From positions 62,001 through 126,000 of the forward strand of contig WHUZ01000004.1 of NCBI GenBank assembly GCA_015179045.1: a DNA stretch of 64,000 nucleotides, written 5' to 3'. The position numbers and the translations under genes were made by a program. Below the pieces are notes generated by a model. The model worked only from the letters and a program-made list of their open reading frames with translations, was not told the DNA's origin and searched no databases. This document shows positions 52,842-64,000 of this stretch, piece after piece (position 1 is the first letter of the stretch; each line of letters starts with the position of its first letter). The stretch comes from Kalaharituber pfeilii. Taxonomy: Eukaryota; Ascomycota; Pezizomycetes; Pezizales; Pezizaceae.

Positions 52842-54625
52842 TTAATGCGTGAGTCTATCAGAGGGTTTTGGCTGTGATGCATTCTTCTCCATTCGCACCA
52901 CCTTGTCGCAGTTTAGCAAACAAAGCGGGTCGAACGCCAATTTCAACTACATATGGTCAGTTAGCATTACCGAATCACAAGACCTTGGAGAACTCACCCT
53001 TCTCATCGCATCAACTGTACTCTCCCCAAGCTCCTGCTCCAAGTAATCCCTCTTGACCAACCCCACTCCATGCTCCCCTGTCACCGTCCCCTCCATTTCC
53101 ACTGCCCTCTTCACCATCCTATGCACAATCTTCTCTACCACCTTCCTCTCCGTCTCATCAAATAACAAGATGCAATGGAAATTCCCGTCCCCTACGTGTC
53201 CCACAATCGCACCCACACCACCCCCCGGCGAACTGGCGCTCCACTCCGCAATATCCTTCTTCGTCAACTCAACGATATCCGATAGTCGGGACACAGGAAC
53301 TGCAACGTCTGTAGTCCACACTTTCTGGCTATCTCCACCCTCATTGTGTCCAGCGGAGCCGCCGACATCCGCGGCTTTCTTCTCCTCGGTGGTCTTGGGA
53401 GGGCTAGTTTGAGACCCCTTTAGCGCAATGACGGACCATAAAGCTTCCTTCCGAGCCTCCCAAAGTTCCTTGCCCTCTTCTGCGTTTCTTGCAAATTCGA
53501 AACTTGTCTTGTTGGGTGACTTCTTGATGATATCTTTGACAAGTGCGACTTGCTCCTTCACTGCATTCTGTGTCCCCGAGAATTTGAAGAAGAGGGTAGG
53601 AGTCTCTCTCCATTGCCGGGTGGTCATGCCGGCTTCGTTGATGCATTTCATTTGTACGTCATCGAGTAACTCCACGGCAGCAACTTGGATTCCCTGGGCA
53701 ACGATCTTCTCGACAACGTCCGTGGCCTCGCGGACGCTGGTAAAGTTTGCGACGGCAACGGTCTCATGAGGCGGTTTGACAGCGAGTTTGAGGGTAATTT
53801 CAGTTACGAGACCAAGGGTACCTTCGCTGCCGACAAACATTCGAGTAAGGTCATATCCTGCCGAGGACTTGCGGGGCCGCTGGCGAGTCTTGATAATTGC
53901 TCCATCGGCGAGGACAACAGTGAGGGACAGAACCCACTCTTTCATTGTTCCGTAGCGTGCAGCGTTGGTTCCGGAGCATCCGGTGCCAACCATACCCCCG
54001 ATCATTGCACCTGGTCCAGGATCAGGTGGGAAGAATAGATTGCTCTTTGCCAGCACCTCATTGAGATGTTCCCATCCTACAGCAGGCTGCACAACCACGT
54101 CCAAATCCGCTTGATGCACTGTAAGTATCTTGTCCATGCGGCCGAAGTCAATTACCACTCCACCCCTAGTAGGTGCAAAGTGGCCCTCGAGACTAGTGCC
54201 GCCTGAAAATGCGGTAATTGGAAGCCGCCGCGCATGGCAAATCTTTGCAACTTTGCTGACTTCTTCAGTGGTGGAAGGGTAGACGACCAGGAAGGGCAGC
54301 GGATCGTCGGGCTTCCGGGGGTGAGAAGACCAGTCACTCGAGGCATGCCGCGCAAGTTCCTCAGGGGACGTTTTGACATTCTCTTCGCCTAGGAGGTTGA
54401 CGAAGTCGGCCCAAGACGCTTCAAGATTGGATTTTGAGAGGTTGTGTTGGGGAGGTTGTGTGAGGTGGAGGGGACTAGTGGAGGAGGTGGTATCAGGTGG
54501 GGTGACTGACTGAGAGCCAAGGTAATAGAATACACCGGCGATCAATAACCCAGCTATCGTCCAAGAAGAATTAGCAAAGGCATTTTTTGCAGAAGGTATC
54601 TGGTTACGAGACTAGAAGGTATCAT
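52842..54625 (-). CDS. DLD1: D-lactate dehydrogenase (cytochrome c), mitochondrial
   Basis: The main exon ends at 52998; intron 52997-52947 (GTGAGT...TGTAG); last exon 52946-52842. FAD-binding PCMH domain: LPFLVVYPSTTEEVSKVAKIC, ITAFSGGTSLEGHFAPTRGGVVID, GPGAMIGGMVGTGCSGTNAARYG, GLVTEITLKLAV; FAD-oxidase C-domain: VGHVGDGNFHCILLF, EGTVTGEHGVGLVKR, and LKLAFDPLCLLNCDKVVRME at the end. It oxidises D-lactate to pyruvate and passes electrons to cytochrome c. A single membrane helix (WTIAGLLIAGVFYYLGSQS) follows a presequence. Two 5' models: ATG at 54625 with one A missing from the A6 run near 54575-54590, giving a normal length near 577; or splicing of the upstream ORF's exon onto 54553 (ACGATAG acceptor), giving about 662 residues. 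Confidence 0.9.
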
Positions 54626-55024
54626 GCTCCCTCCCAATTGTCTTCAAAGACTGGAAAGGTATAGGAAAAGAGGACAAAAGAATAAGGCAGGAATACCCAA
54701 TAAGCCCCCCAGCGTCCTCGAGCTCGCTGCCGACTTCGCCTGTTGAGCTCTAATAGTCCTCATCTCCTCCGCCCTCTGCGCTTTCACCCGCTCCGCTGTC
54801 GCCTGGTATAACTGTCCCTGGAAATTTTGCTTCCTCGACTCCTCCTTCCCAGTCCCACCTCCACCCAGTGCTTTCGTACTTGCGCTTGTCTGGAACGGCC
54901 TCTGCAGATGCGTCCTTGTTGCTGTGGCTGTCCTTTCCGATACTGTAATCCTCCTCAACCCAATTGCGGCACCCCTCCTCGCAATCCTTCCAATAGCCGA
55001 TGGCACTGTGTGCGGAATCGGCAT
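54622..55024 (-). CDS. Small mitochondrial-type protein of unknown function (or 5' exon of the D-lactate dehydrogenase gene)
   Basis: ATG 55024; Arg-rich N-terminus (IGRIARRGAAIGLRR) typical of a mitochondrial targeting peptide, then GGGGTGKEESRKQNFQGQLYQ and a charged helix. As a separate gene it splices from 54697 to 54650 (GTATTC...TTCCAG) and ends VFEDNWEGA with the TGA overlapping the ATG at 54625. Alternatively the same donor joins 54553 in frame with the D-lactate dehydrogenase (DLD) exon. I slightly prefer two genes because it gives the dehydrogenase its usual length, but that model needs a one-base correction. Confidence 0.55.
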
Positions 55025-57227
55025 TGTGAATCTGCTGATTTCTTCGCGCGTGCAAGTTTTCGTATGGCCAATGCAATTCCAGAAACGAATCTAAAACTCC
55101 AGAAACGGATCTAAAAACGGTCCCCTCTTATGCGTATGAAGAAGCCTTTTCCTTTCTCCTAATCACTGTTCGGAATAATCCAACCGCTAGCTGTTATAAT
55201 AGTTTGCATCAGCGCACGAACGAGTGACAAATTGGGTGCAGTGGTAGTTCAATATCCCCTACACTCGCTCCATGCAACATCATCTCGAGAAGACTCATGT
55301 TCGAGGCAATGTTACACACAGGCCAACAGCAATGGTAGTCAGCTACTGTACACATGCAACATCCGGTCCCCCGACCGAAGATTTCCCACCACCATAGCCA
55401 TCCCACGGTTCAGAGTGAATTTCACCTACTAGTTACTGCATCATCTGAACTGGCGTAAATCGCCTGCATCCTTGATCTTCTCATACGCAATTCCAATGAT
55501 GACGTATAGAACACATGACGATGAGCCTCTACGAACATACCTTTACTGCAAAATACACTTCAATTTGCGTCCATTGTAGCACCTAGATTTCTAACCCTCC
55601 GCTGCAAGCTTCCGAAAAGTGAAATGGATGCCTCCAATGAGTCGGTGTATCATACATAGAACACCCTCTGGCTGCTGGTGCCTAGCCTTGGAGTACGAGC
55701 AGAGTGCGGAGTACCACTGCACTGTGCAATATGCGAAGCCCTGGTATGAGACTAGCGAAGCCCAGCAATTGCCGGTTCATGAATGCGGGGCACAGTCTCA
55801 TGCCGAGGCCCTTAGCGGGGCATCCTGTCCCCGCGGGGATAGTCTCCATAACATAATGTATGCGCACTATTCTTTACCATCTGCATCTACAGTCTGACCA
55901 TTATGATAGGCACCTATTTTAATGCTAGGTTCTTCTTGTATTTAAAATTAATACTCACAAAAGTGACATCTTGGTACTTGCAGTCATATCATATGCGAAG
56001 GCATATATATACACCCGCCAGTTCGCTACTCTACTCTACCAATCACTATATATTGTAGTTGCAGGTGACGTCGTATATAATAATACTAGTAAACTACTAA
56101 TATAATACCAATCAGCAATGCAGAGGTCTAGTAACTATCTGCTAGTCAGTGTCTATTTGATCGCAATTCTCTATACACTTACCACTCTTTAAAGTATCAA
56201 ATTGCCATGCTTGGGGCACGTGGCATAGTACAGTGCATGTGAAGCTACCAGTAAACCTAAATCTAAGAGACAAAACCTTGACCAAGTTATGATACTGAAT
56301 GGCGCGGGACTGCGGATACTCCTACAGTATATATCCCGATCGTACTACTAGCGGTCACTGGTAGTTCTACCTTTTGGTGCAACGGTTTGCGAACGGTCGG
56401 TTACAACCCCGTAACACAAGAGAGTACTCGAGTATTAGTATTAAAATAGTATTCTACTGGTGAATTTTTTATTCCTTCATATGAATATACCCACTGAAAG
56501 AATGATAAGTACTTGCTGCCTCCAATAGTTGACTTTTGTAGGAAGTACTAGTTTGGTATAAATCATTTAGGTGCCAGGGTAGAGGTCTGTGTCCTCTTTT
56601 TGTTGCACTATCATACTTGGCTGGACGGCCTCACATTCCCACAGCGCTTTTAGTGTCTTCTCCTCTGACTGTTAGATCTCTTTGCCAAATGTGAGCCTAC
56701 GATAAATGCAGACTCGATCTGCATATTACAGGACATACTTATCCTAATAATGCCTAATCCCCAAGACTTTTCTAAGGGTCACTATCATATCATATCATGA
56801 CCTGCAGCCTGACTCATACGCTAGTCAAAGACAATAGCGTGTCTAATTGCGCTAGCTCTGTTTGGAAATGTGGAGAATTTGGTGTCCCACTTTACGCGAG
56901 CCCCCGCGTCCTATCGCGTCGGTGACACGTCTTCCTGCAACCTCGGTACTCACAGTTCCACAGAATGCGAGATTAGCTGCCCATATGTGTCAATGCAGAT
57001 GCAGGTTTGGCTAGGACCAAGATATCCCATCCACCAACAAGCGGATTCAGACATGTCTCCGTGACTCACATATCCTCAATCCCATGGTGGGTACCACTCC
57101 AATCGATGCTACTTATACCCCACTGTCGCTGCCGATTGGGCACATCCATCTCAAACTCTTACCTTCCATCATCATAGAGCCATTGCATCGAGCTTCGGAG
57201 TAGATAAGGTACCACGCTACACTCAAC
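55025..57227. other. Intergenic, no gene recognised
   Basis: AT-rich with short chance ORFs (for example 55619-55897) that match nothing. No tRNA or repeat found. Confidence 0.5.
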
Positions 57228-60200
57228 ATGATGAACAGTCAATCTCAATTCAATTTCCCCAGTCTACCTGAACCGGTAGAGGGCTTCCTCGATCATGTTG
57301 AGCAGCATCCTACATTGCAGATTAGGAAGCTCCTCGAGCCTTACAATGCTTGGGAAAAGGTTCTGCGGGCTGTTTTTGCGCAGGCACCTTCCCATCCAAT
57401 TGTTCAAGACAATCATGTCAACCTGATCGATGTTTATGCCAATGAGAATCAGAATAAAGTCCGTATTCGAGGAAGGAAGCTTGAAACTGAAAGTCAGTTT
57501 GAGCGGGAAAGGTTTGAACTATCCATTGTGTATGGCCTTGAATGGCTTACTGAATTGCAATTGAGTACCTTAGATATGTTATGACTTTGGATGACAGAAC
57601 AAGAAGGCTGGATGGACAGCTAGCGGTTGCAGCATCACTCGATGACTTTCGTAAAAATTTCAATGTTTTTACAGAAAACATGTTTCAGAATTTCGGTATT
57701 GACAATTATATTGATATTCTATGGGCCATTACTTATGTGCTGAATAGATTGGTCGAACATTGTTGTGGCCGGATCTGCCGTAGCGACATGCCTCATGCCT
57801 GTGCCCGAACAGTATGCAGGTTCTATAAAAGGAAAGCGAGAGTACTATCACGAGATAATTGCTCCAGCTAGTGACATTGACATATTTATTCACGGAATTC
57901 ATGACGAGAAAGCTGCAATTGAACGTATGGTCGCCATTGAGAAGGGACTTGTTGACAATCTACTGGGGGAAACTATTGCTGTCAGGACCAAGAATTGCAT
58001 CACAATTGCATCTAAATATCCTAATCGACATGTCCAGGTATATATCACTACTAACTATTTCTACACCTACAATTACTGATCCTGATACCAGATTGTGTTG
58101 CGTCTTTATAACTCAATAAGGCAAGTCCTGCAAGAATGGCCTTTCCACTTATGGCGTTAACTTTCTAACATGTGATGGTTCTCGTTAGTCAAATTCTGAC
58201 TGGGTTTGATGTGAATTGTGAGCTCAAAAATATTTTCCTCAATACTCCAGAGAGCACGTCGTTGCTGATATTGTTATAGGCTCTTGCGTAGCATATGACG
58301 GGTCCAGGGTGTGGGCCAGTCCTAGGGCGTAAGCCTCTCATTCAAGCCTTTTTTAGTGTGTACTGACCGTTTTATAGGCTGGCCGCCTTTATGACCCAGT
58401 GTAATGACATAGACTTGTCACGACGGTCCCCATCATATGAAAGTCGTTTATCAAAATACAGCCATCGTGGATTCGAAGTTTACTGTGATTTTCTGGATCG
58501 TTCCAAAATCGATCCGACAATATTTGAACGAAGCTTTGCAAGTATGAATATCCACAATATCTATATGGTGCTCAAACTAAAACAATTAGAAACCAATGGA
58601 CTTGCGAGATTGCTTGTTCTTGAGCGGCTCCCTAGGCCGAGTGACCGCGACGCGTGGGGTTCCCACTACCCATCCAGCTCATTGTTATTTAAGCTAACCC
58701 TTTTTAAGATACGTCGAGCTGCGCAAACGTGAAAGAGGCCGGACTGCTAAACCTAGTGGAAATGTCAGGAATTATAAGGATCTCAAAGCTAATCAGACAG
58801 ATGAGATTCCGGAATGGCAGACAGAAGAAGGCGTCAGCGGGTATGACACGTTTATAGTTCCATATGGGAAAGCGTGAGTACAATTTGCAGTTATTGAAGA
58901 TCGGAACCTGACTATTGTACCAGTTATTACGCGAAGAAGATTGAAAAACTCTTTTATACGAAGGATATGTTGTTGAATGCGGAGTAAGTAAAATTCCGTT
59001 GCTTGTATTCACGGACGGTACTGAAGAACACATAGGTGGAATGAGATGAACAGACCTCCCTACCGTGAGGTGAACCTTCACCGTCATCCTGGTGAATACA
59101 TTCCAAGTACAGTGGAAATTTGCGATGCCTGCTGACAGGCGTGTTAGCCTTTGTGGGGACCGTTGCAGAAGTTGTTGAAGATTGTTGTGGATATTGCCCA
59201 GTCGTTGAAACTGATGGAGAGAAGGTTGTTTTTTGAGGAGGAGAGTAAGGTAAACTTAAAGCCCCCCATGTGTACACTACAATATCACTGAAATTATGAT
59301 TCAAGCGCTTCGTTTCAGGAAGAGTTACTTTTATCAAGGATGATCCAGGAAGACAAGAAATTGGATCATTCAATCCACTCGATGCCAATGACTATACCGA
59401 CATGGCATATATCACGGACAGCGAGGTGCTCTTCAGAGCGATTGTCGAAAACGATGTGACCAAAGTTAAGGAGTGTCTCGCCAGGGAGAATATAGATATT
59501 AATCGTAGAGATCATTGCGGTCGAACAGCATTACATGTTGCGACTATGAGTTCAGATTCAGTTGAAATTGTGCAAGCTTTGCTTGACAAAGGTGCGAGAT
59601 TGATTGCAAGGCTACAGGATGGAAGAACGGCGTTACATATTGCTGCCGGTCAAGGAAAGCACGACTTTGTCAATGCACTTCTGAAAAAGAGTGAAGCAAA
59701 TGAAGAAGAACAACTAGAGAAAGAAGATCAAAAGAGACAGTCATCATCCATGTCTACTAATCATAGAGCCTCTTCTGTTCATGAAAATGAAAATGAAGAT
59801 TTTGGGGGTTATTCAGATTCAGAAGATTATCAGGCTTCCGAGGATTATGATAAAACCTCCACAGCTCATTCTTTTGTGAAAGTCAAACTGAAGGGTTCAA
59901 ACACCGAGGACCTGCAGAGCGTAATCGAGGAGAGTTTCGATGAACCTGACATTCTGGATGTCAATGCCGTTGATTGGGATTTCTGGTGGGCATCCTATCC
60001 AGTAGCGACGCAAAATCCGTACTAACCAAATTACCTTTGAAGCATGTCTCCCTTGCATCATGCCATTATTGGTGGTTCGAGCAATCACGAACTAGTTATA
60101 GAAACGCTCGTTTCTTCATTTGGCGCTGATATTCTTTTACCGTGAGTACTCTCTACATGGAGATTCATGAGTTAAGTATTGACACCGCTGCTAGATTGAA

Positions 60201-63200
60201 GAAGAAAATGCAATATGGAGAGGAGCATCTGATGCTGAACCTTACACTCCCGCTGTTTTTGTCAGACAATGAGAGGATAATTTCCGTCCTCAAAACACTA
60301 CTTCGGCTGGGTGCTAGCTCTGCCCAGGCAAATAGCATTAATAAAGCATCCGCTCTTCACTATGGATTAGCATTCAACCGACATAAAGCAAAGCAAGAAA
60401 GTCCAATAAGTCCATTAGAGGTTTTGAATCTTATGTTGGAGTTTGACGGTATGTCTTACTACTATCTAATTCTGATTGATCAGTTAATTAAAATTTGTGC
60501 ACTCTAGGACCTGCCACGAGAAGCGTCGTCAACTATATAGCAGGACTAAGAGATTCGTATTCTTATCATGGCTACGAACTAGAGACTCCTCTACAGACTG
60601 TGTAAGAATTGATATACGCTTATCCAGAAGAGTTTGACTAACACACATTCAATGGCCAGAATTCAACTTCAAGATAAACCACTCGCTTTAAGGTTACTAG
60701 ATATTGGAGCCCGGGCTACCGTTTCATTCCAGGACTTCATTGCTTTTTATGGAAAGGATGTCACAGGGTCTAATCGAAAAACTACGGAAGACTACGCAAC
60801 AGCACTTGTGCAGCCATTAGAAAGGGCCATCCGAAACGAACTCGATATTGTCGAGGAGCTTTTGGAAGCTGGAGCCGATCCCTCGCTGCTATTGCGAGAT
60901 ACAGTTCAAGACCGCCGCTTCAGAAATGGTAGTGGGTAAGTATTGAGCGCTCGCCAACTTAGACAAAGGCTAACATTTCCATCAAGTGGAAAGACTGTAT
61001 TAGATCATGTGGAGCATAAAATCATGCTTCTTGAAGAGAAGCTGGCACAGTTGTCAATACATCGTCCAAGGGAACCAGGCCCAGAGATTGATAAGGCAAT
61101 ACTCGAGCAGTTCCCTGTGAAATCATATAAGAGATATTCTGCTGAACTACAACTCAAAGCGCAAAATGCTTCTATAAAGTTAGCTCACAAAGACTTTCTC
61201 AAAGAGCTTGAGACATATGAGAAAAATCTAGCGCAGGCTAAGGATCAAAGAGAGAAGGTCCTCGCTGCCATTGCGACACTTACGAGGATGAAAGAAGCAC
61301 TGTTGAAGAGGGACGCAAAGCAATATCGAGAATTGTTCCCCGATGAGCCCGCCGTGCCAAACCCAAGTTTACATGCACCGCTTGTTACCCAAATCGTCAA
61401 AAAGGAAGACTTAGCGGATAAGCCATGGGAGCCAGATTTTACCTTCAATGTCCCCTATATATTTGATGATATACAGGAAGTCTATTTAAAATTGTACGTT
61501 TTTTGTTTGCATGCTACGTTCAGGAATTGACTAAACCATGACTGCTTGACTAGGTTCGAATCTGCACGGTCTGGCGATATTGCAACAATTAGACAGTTAA
61601 CATCCGGAATCAATGCTGGCTCAGAAGCCCGAATGGTGTTTGTGGCTGTCACTGACAGTCATGGAATGTCCCCTTTCTATCTTGCTGTCACGCAAGGACA
61701 CATTGAGGCCGCCAAAGTTATCTTTAGCATTTCTCAGGATCAATATAGCCCAAAGAACTCGACTGAGCTATCTCGATATACGGTGAATGCTAAGCGTCTA
61801 GGTGCTGCCTATGACCACCGTCCACTCAGGGCAATCGCGAGGGAGACCGTGCAACAGGTCTACGCATATGATAACATGGCCATTGCTTCTGCGGAGTCCA
61901 AGTGTGATGTTTCACCTCTAGTTTGCACCCCTTGGGACCTATTCTCACAAGCAATTGTTAATTGTTGGGTTAGGCTATGTTACAAAGTCCTGTTAAGGAA
62001 AATCTGGAGCCGGCAATCGATATATACCAAGAGAAATATGTGTGTTACCCTAACTTTGTAATCGCCTCCTGAACTGTTCAAGCTAATAGCACAAATTTAG
62101 TGTCGAACCCAATGGACTCCGCTATCCTGGGCCGTTTTTCATGATAGATTGGACGTAGTTGAAGCACTGATTGGGCTCGCCAACGAGGCAGATGAGGATG
62201 GTGCATGGAAGCTGATCAATCCCCAGCTCAACAGTCCAAGCAAGAGTTCATTTGATTCCTTTGCTATGGCATTACGACTTGGGAAAACGCGAATTGTAGA
62301 AACCTTCATGAAGGAAACTGGTTGCGGTCCTAACTTCGAGGATTTTGAGCAACCCACTGGCGTAGTCAAGCCTCAATACTACCTAGGCTTATCAATCAAC
62401 GGTAAGAAGCGAAAAGACTGGGCTAAAGCCGCCAACCCGAATAATAATAGCGGCTGGACTACGAGTACGGAAAAACTGCTGCATTTCGCTGCTTTTTATG
62501 GTAATCTAGATTCCGGTATGTTGTCATTGCCCTATTGAGAAAATAAAGCATTTACTAATTCTGTCCAGTGCACTGGCTGTTGTCTGAAAGGCCCTACCAT
62601 TGTATTCAAGAGTTCCTTACATTGCATCCAAAAAATAGGCGAGCAAAGTTATTAGCGGCTCAGTCCAATCTCAAACAAATAGTGGAAGATGCCATCGGTA
62701 TAGGTAGTGAGATACTTCCTCATCTTACAATCAAAGGCTGGAACGGGAAGAATTCTGCCGCTCTGCTTCAATTTTGGTTCTCAAAATTTCCACACCTCCT
62801 GGAATCAAGAAATTGTCGTGGCTTGACGCCGTTCCTTTTTGCAGCAGCTTTCGACAATGTAGAGGCAATGAAGGAAACAATCTCTGCGGGAGCCGATGTT
62901 CTAGCCAAGGATGCAGATCAGAGAAATATAGTGCATATAGCTGCTCAAAGTTCGAATTTAGAGAGCATATTGTCATGTCTTCCCAAGGAAATGAACATCA
63001 AGGACCTTGTCAAGCATCGGGCCATATGTAAAGGAATCTCAGCAACTGTATGGTATCACATAATTGAGGCCAACTGCCACTTACCTTCGCTCAAATACCT
63101 CATATCAATTTCGAATGGACACGGACTAGAAATTATAAACGGGGATGGCAATCTTCCGCTTCATCAGGTAGGTTCAGCTTTGTGAAAAACGCAAAAATAT

Positions 63201-63825
63201 TGCTGACATGAAAACTCGGTAGGCCGTCAGCAAGGGCAGGGTTGAAGTCACGGAACTTCTCCTTGACGCGCGTCCAGATCTCATTAACAAAGAAAATGCC
63301 AACGGTAGGACAGCACTGGATATTGTTAATGACACCTTCCTTCTAGACTTGGTGGGGAAGCCAGTAAAAATCCTTCCAGACAGGTGGGAAACACCACATG
63401 TAGGTGGTGTCGATGGGGTGCTTTGCAAATTGGGCCAGCTTAATAATCACACTTTGCGAGTTAACGAAGACTTTGACTCGCAGTCAAACATGCATGAGAC
63501 ACGCCGTTTGGTCTTGACTGCTGTTCAAAAACATCCGGTGGCTCGTATAAGGGCTACTTTGTTTGAAGCGAACGAGTTGGCTAAGAGGTATGAATACTTT
63601 TCTCCAGAATCTTATCATTCAGGCAAAAGACATAATTTGACACCCCGTAGACTTGCAAATAGAAAAGTGTACCAAAGCCAGCACAACGAAACCCCTGCTG
63701 CCGAAAATTGGCATCCACTACAAAGGGTGCTTTACCAGGCATACTTGGAGGAACATTACATGGAGTGCTCTAGTTGTGCTTCTGATGACGAAGATGATGC
63801 TAGTTCCTGCGACTCCGCATGCTGA
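57228..63825 (+). CDS. Large multi-exon protein: nucleotidyltransferase-like domain plus ankyrin repeats; one apparent frameshift
   Basis: About 22 exons: 57228-57511, 57574-57695, 57748-58037, 58092-58120, 58189-58217, 58280-58328, 58378-58541, 58590-58653, 58709-58873, 58924-58983, 59036-59091, 59139-59249, 59306-59985, 60043-60141, 60195-60448, 60508-60601, 60660-60935, 60987-61493, 61554-about 61940, 62101-62515, 62569-63167, 63223-63825. N-terminal third: NIVVAGSAVATCLMPVPEQY and PASDIDIFIHG, the GS...DxD pattern of nucleotidyltransferase folds, then RSPSYESRLSKYSHRGFEVY and LARLLVLERLPRPSDRD. The rest has ankyrin repeats (GRTALHVATM, GRTALHIAAG, SALHYGLA, MSPFYLAVTQGH, TPLSWAVFHD, LTPFLFAAAFD, NLPLHQAVSKGRVEVTELLL) and a coiled coil near 61100-61330. 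The T6 run at 59229-59234 has one T too many for the frame, and the join between 61940 and 62101 is unresolved. One intron (58121-58188) has a GC donor. Related large proteins are common in moulds; their role is unknown to me. Confidence 0.82.
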
Positions 63826-64000
63826 GAACCTGCGTACGAATGGAGTTGAGCATGAAAGCCCTAGATTGGTGTGGTTGGCCCGGAGGTACTGGTGGCTAGA
63901 GAGAGACGCCTCCGATTTATGTGGCTTTGTATGTCGTCTCGAGATTAACTTGTACTAGTATGGCAGACCAGGCTCTTTATGCATTGAAGTGATTCAAAGC
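63826..64000. other. 3' flank of the ankyrin gene
   Basis: No further gene before the window edge. Confidence 0.5.

Noticed and set aside
1..64000. CRISPR array, prophage, Starship cargo or secondary-metabolite cluster
   Set aside because: None of their hallmark genes or repeats is present; the tandem arrays are ordinary minisatellites.

Overview
The window is nuclear DNA of a filamentous ascomycete (Pezizomycotina). The host genes are cut by many short spliceosomal introns (about 40-150 nt, GTRNGY or sometimes GC donors, CTAAC/CTAAT branch sites), the proteins are typical of that group (Nej1/XLF, Loc1, Ski8, a mould-type ankyrin giant), and the transposons are Tad-like LINEs, a pogo/Fot-like element and a Harbinger-like element. 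I cannot place it further; Leotiomycetes or a relative is only a guess.

Layout. Bases 1-26170 are a graveyard of nested mobile elements: minisatellites, an old LINE end, a decayed LINE (LINE-A, about 3053-9289) carrying two younger insertions, a Gypsy gag relic with a pogo-like element in its leader, a 5'-truncated LINE (LINE-D), an ORF1-only 'half-LINE' that itself holds a truncated LINE, and a small Harbinger-like transposon (18877-26170) that contains a full-length LINE (LINE-B, 18916-25428) with both ORFs open. Most insertions can be delimited by target-site duplications (TSDs) readable in the sequence. Bases 26170-28900 are a transition zone with a decayed phosphoserine phosphatase gene. 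From about 29 kb to the right edge is a gene-bearing region with few transposons.

Host genes, left to right: an SRYA-repeat protein of unknown function (+), a steroid 5-alpha-reductase family membrane enzyme (-), an EMB8/Eht1-type alpha/beta hydrolase (+), the NHEJ factor Nej1/XLF (+), Tim8 (-), Loc1 (+), complex I subunit NDUFA12 (-), RNase P/MRP subunit Pop4 (+), LSm7 (-), U2AF35 (+), Ski8 (+), a small mitochondrial-type ORF and D-lactate dehydrogenase (both -), and a 22-exon nucleotidyltransferase-like/ankyrin protein (+).

How they relate. Five neighbours within 9 kb (Loc1, Pop4, LSm7, U2AF35, Ski8) all act on RNA, and NDUFA12, Tim8 and D-lactate dehydrogenase are mitochondrial. Two gene pairs are divergent over short shared promoters (NDUFA12/POP4, LSM7/U2AF35). 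Exon coordinates below are my own splicing by eye from homology, reading frame and splice consensus; no transcript evidence was available. Several otherwise intact genes are broken by one base in a homopolymer, which looks more like assembly error than decay.
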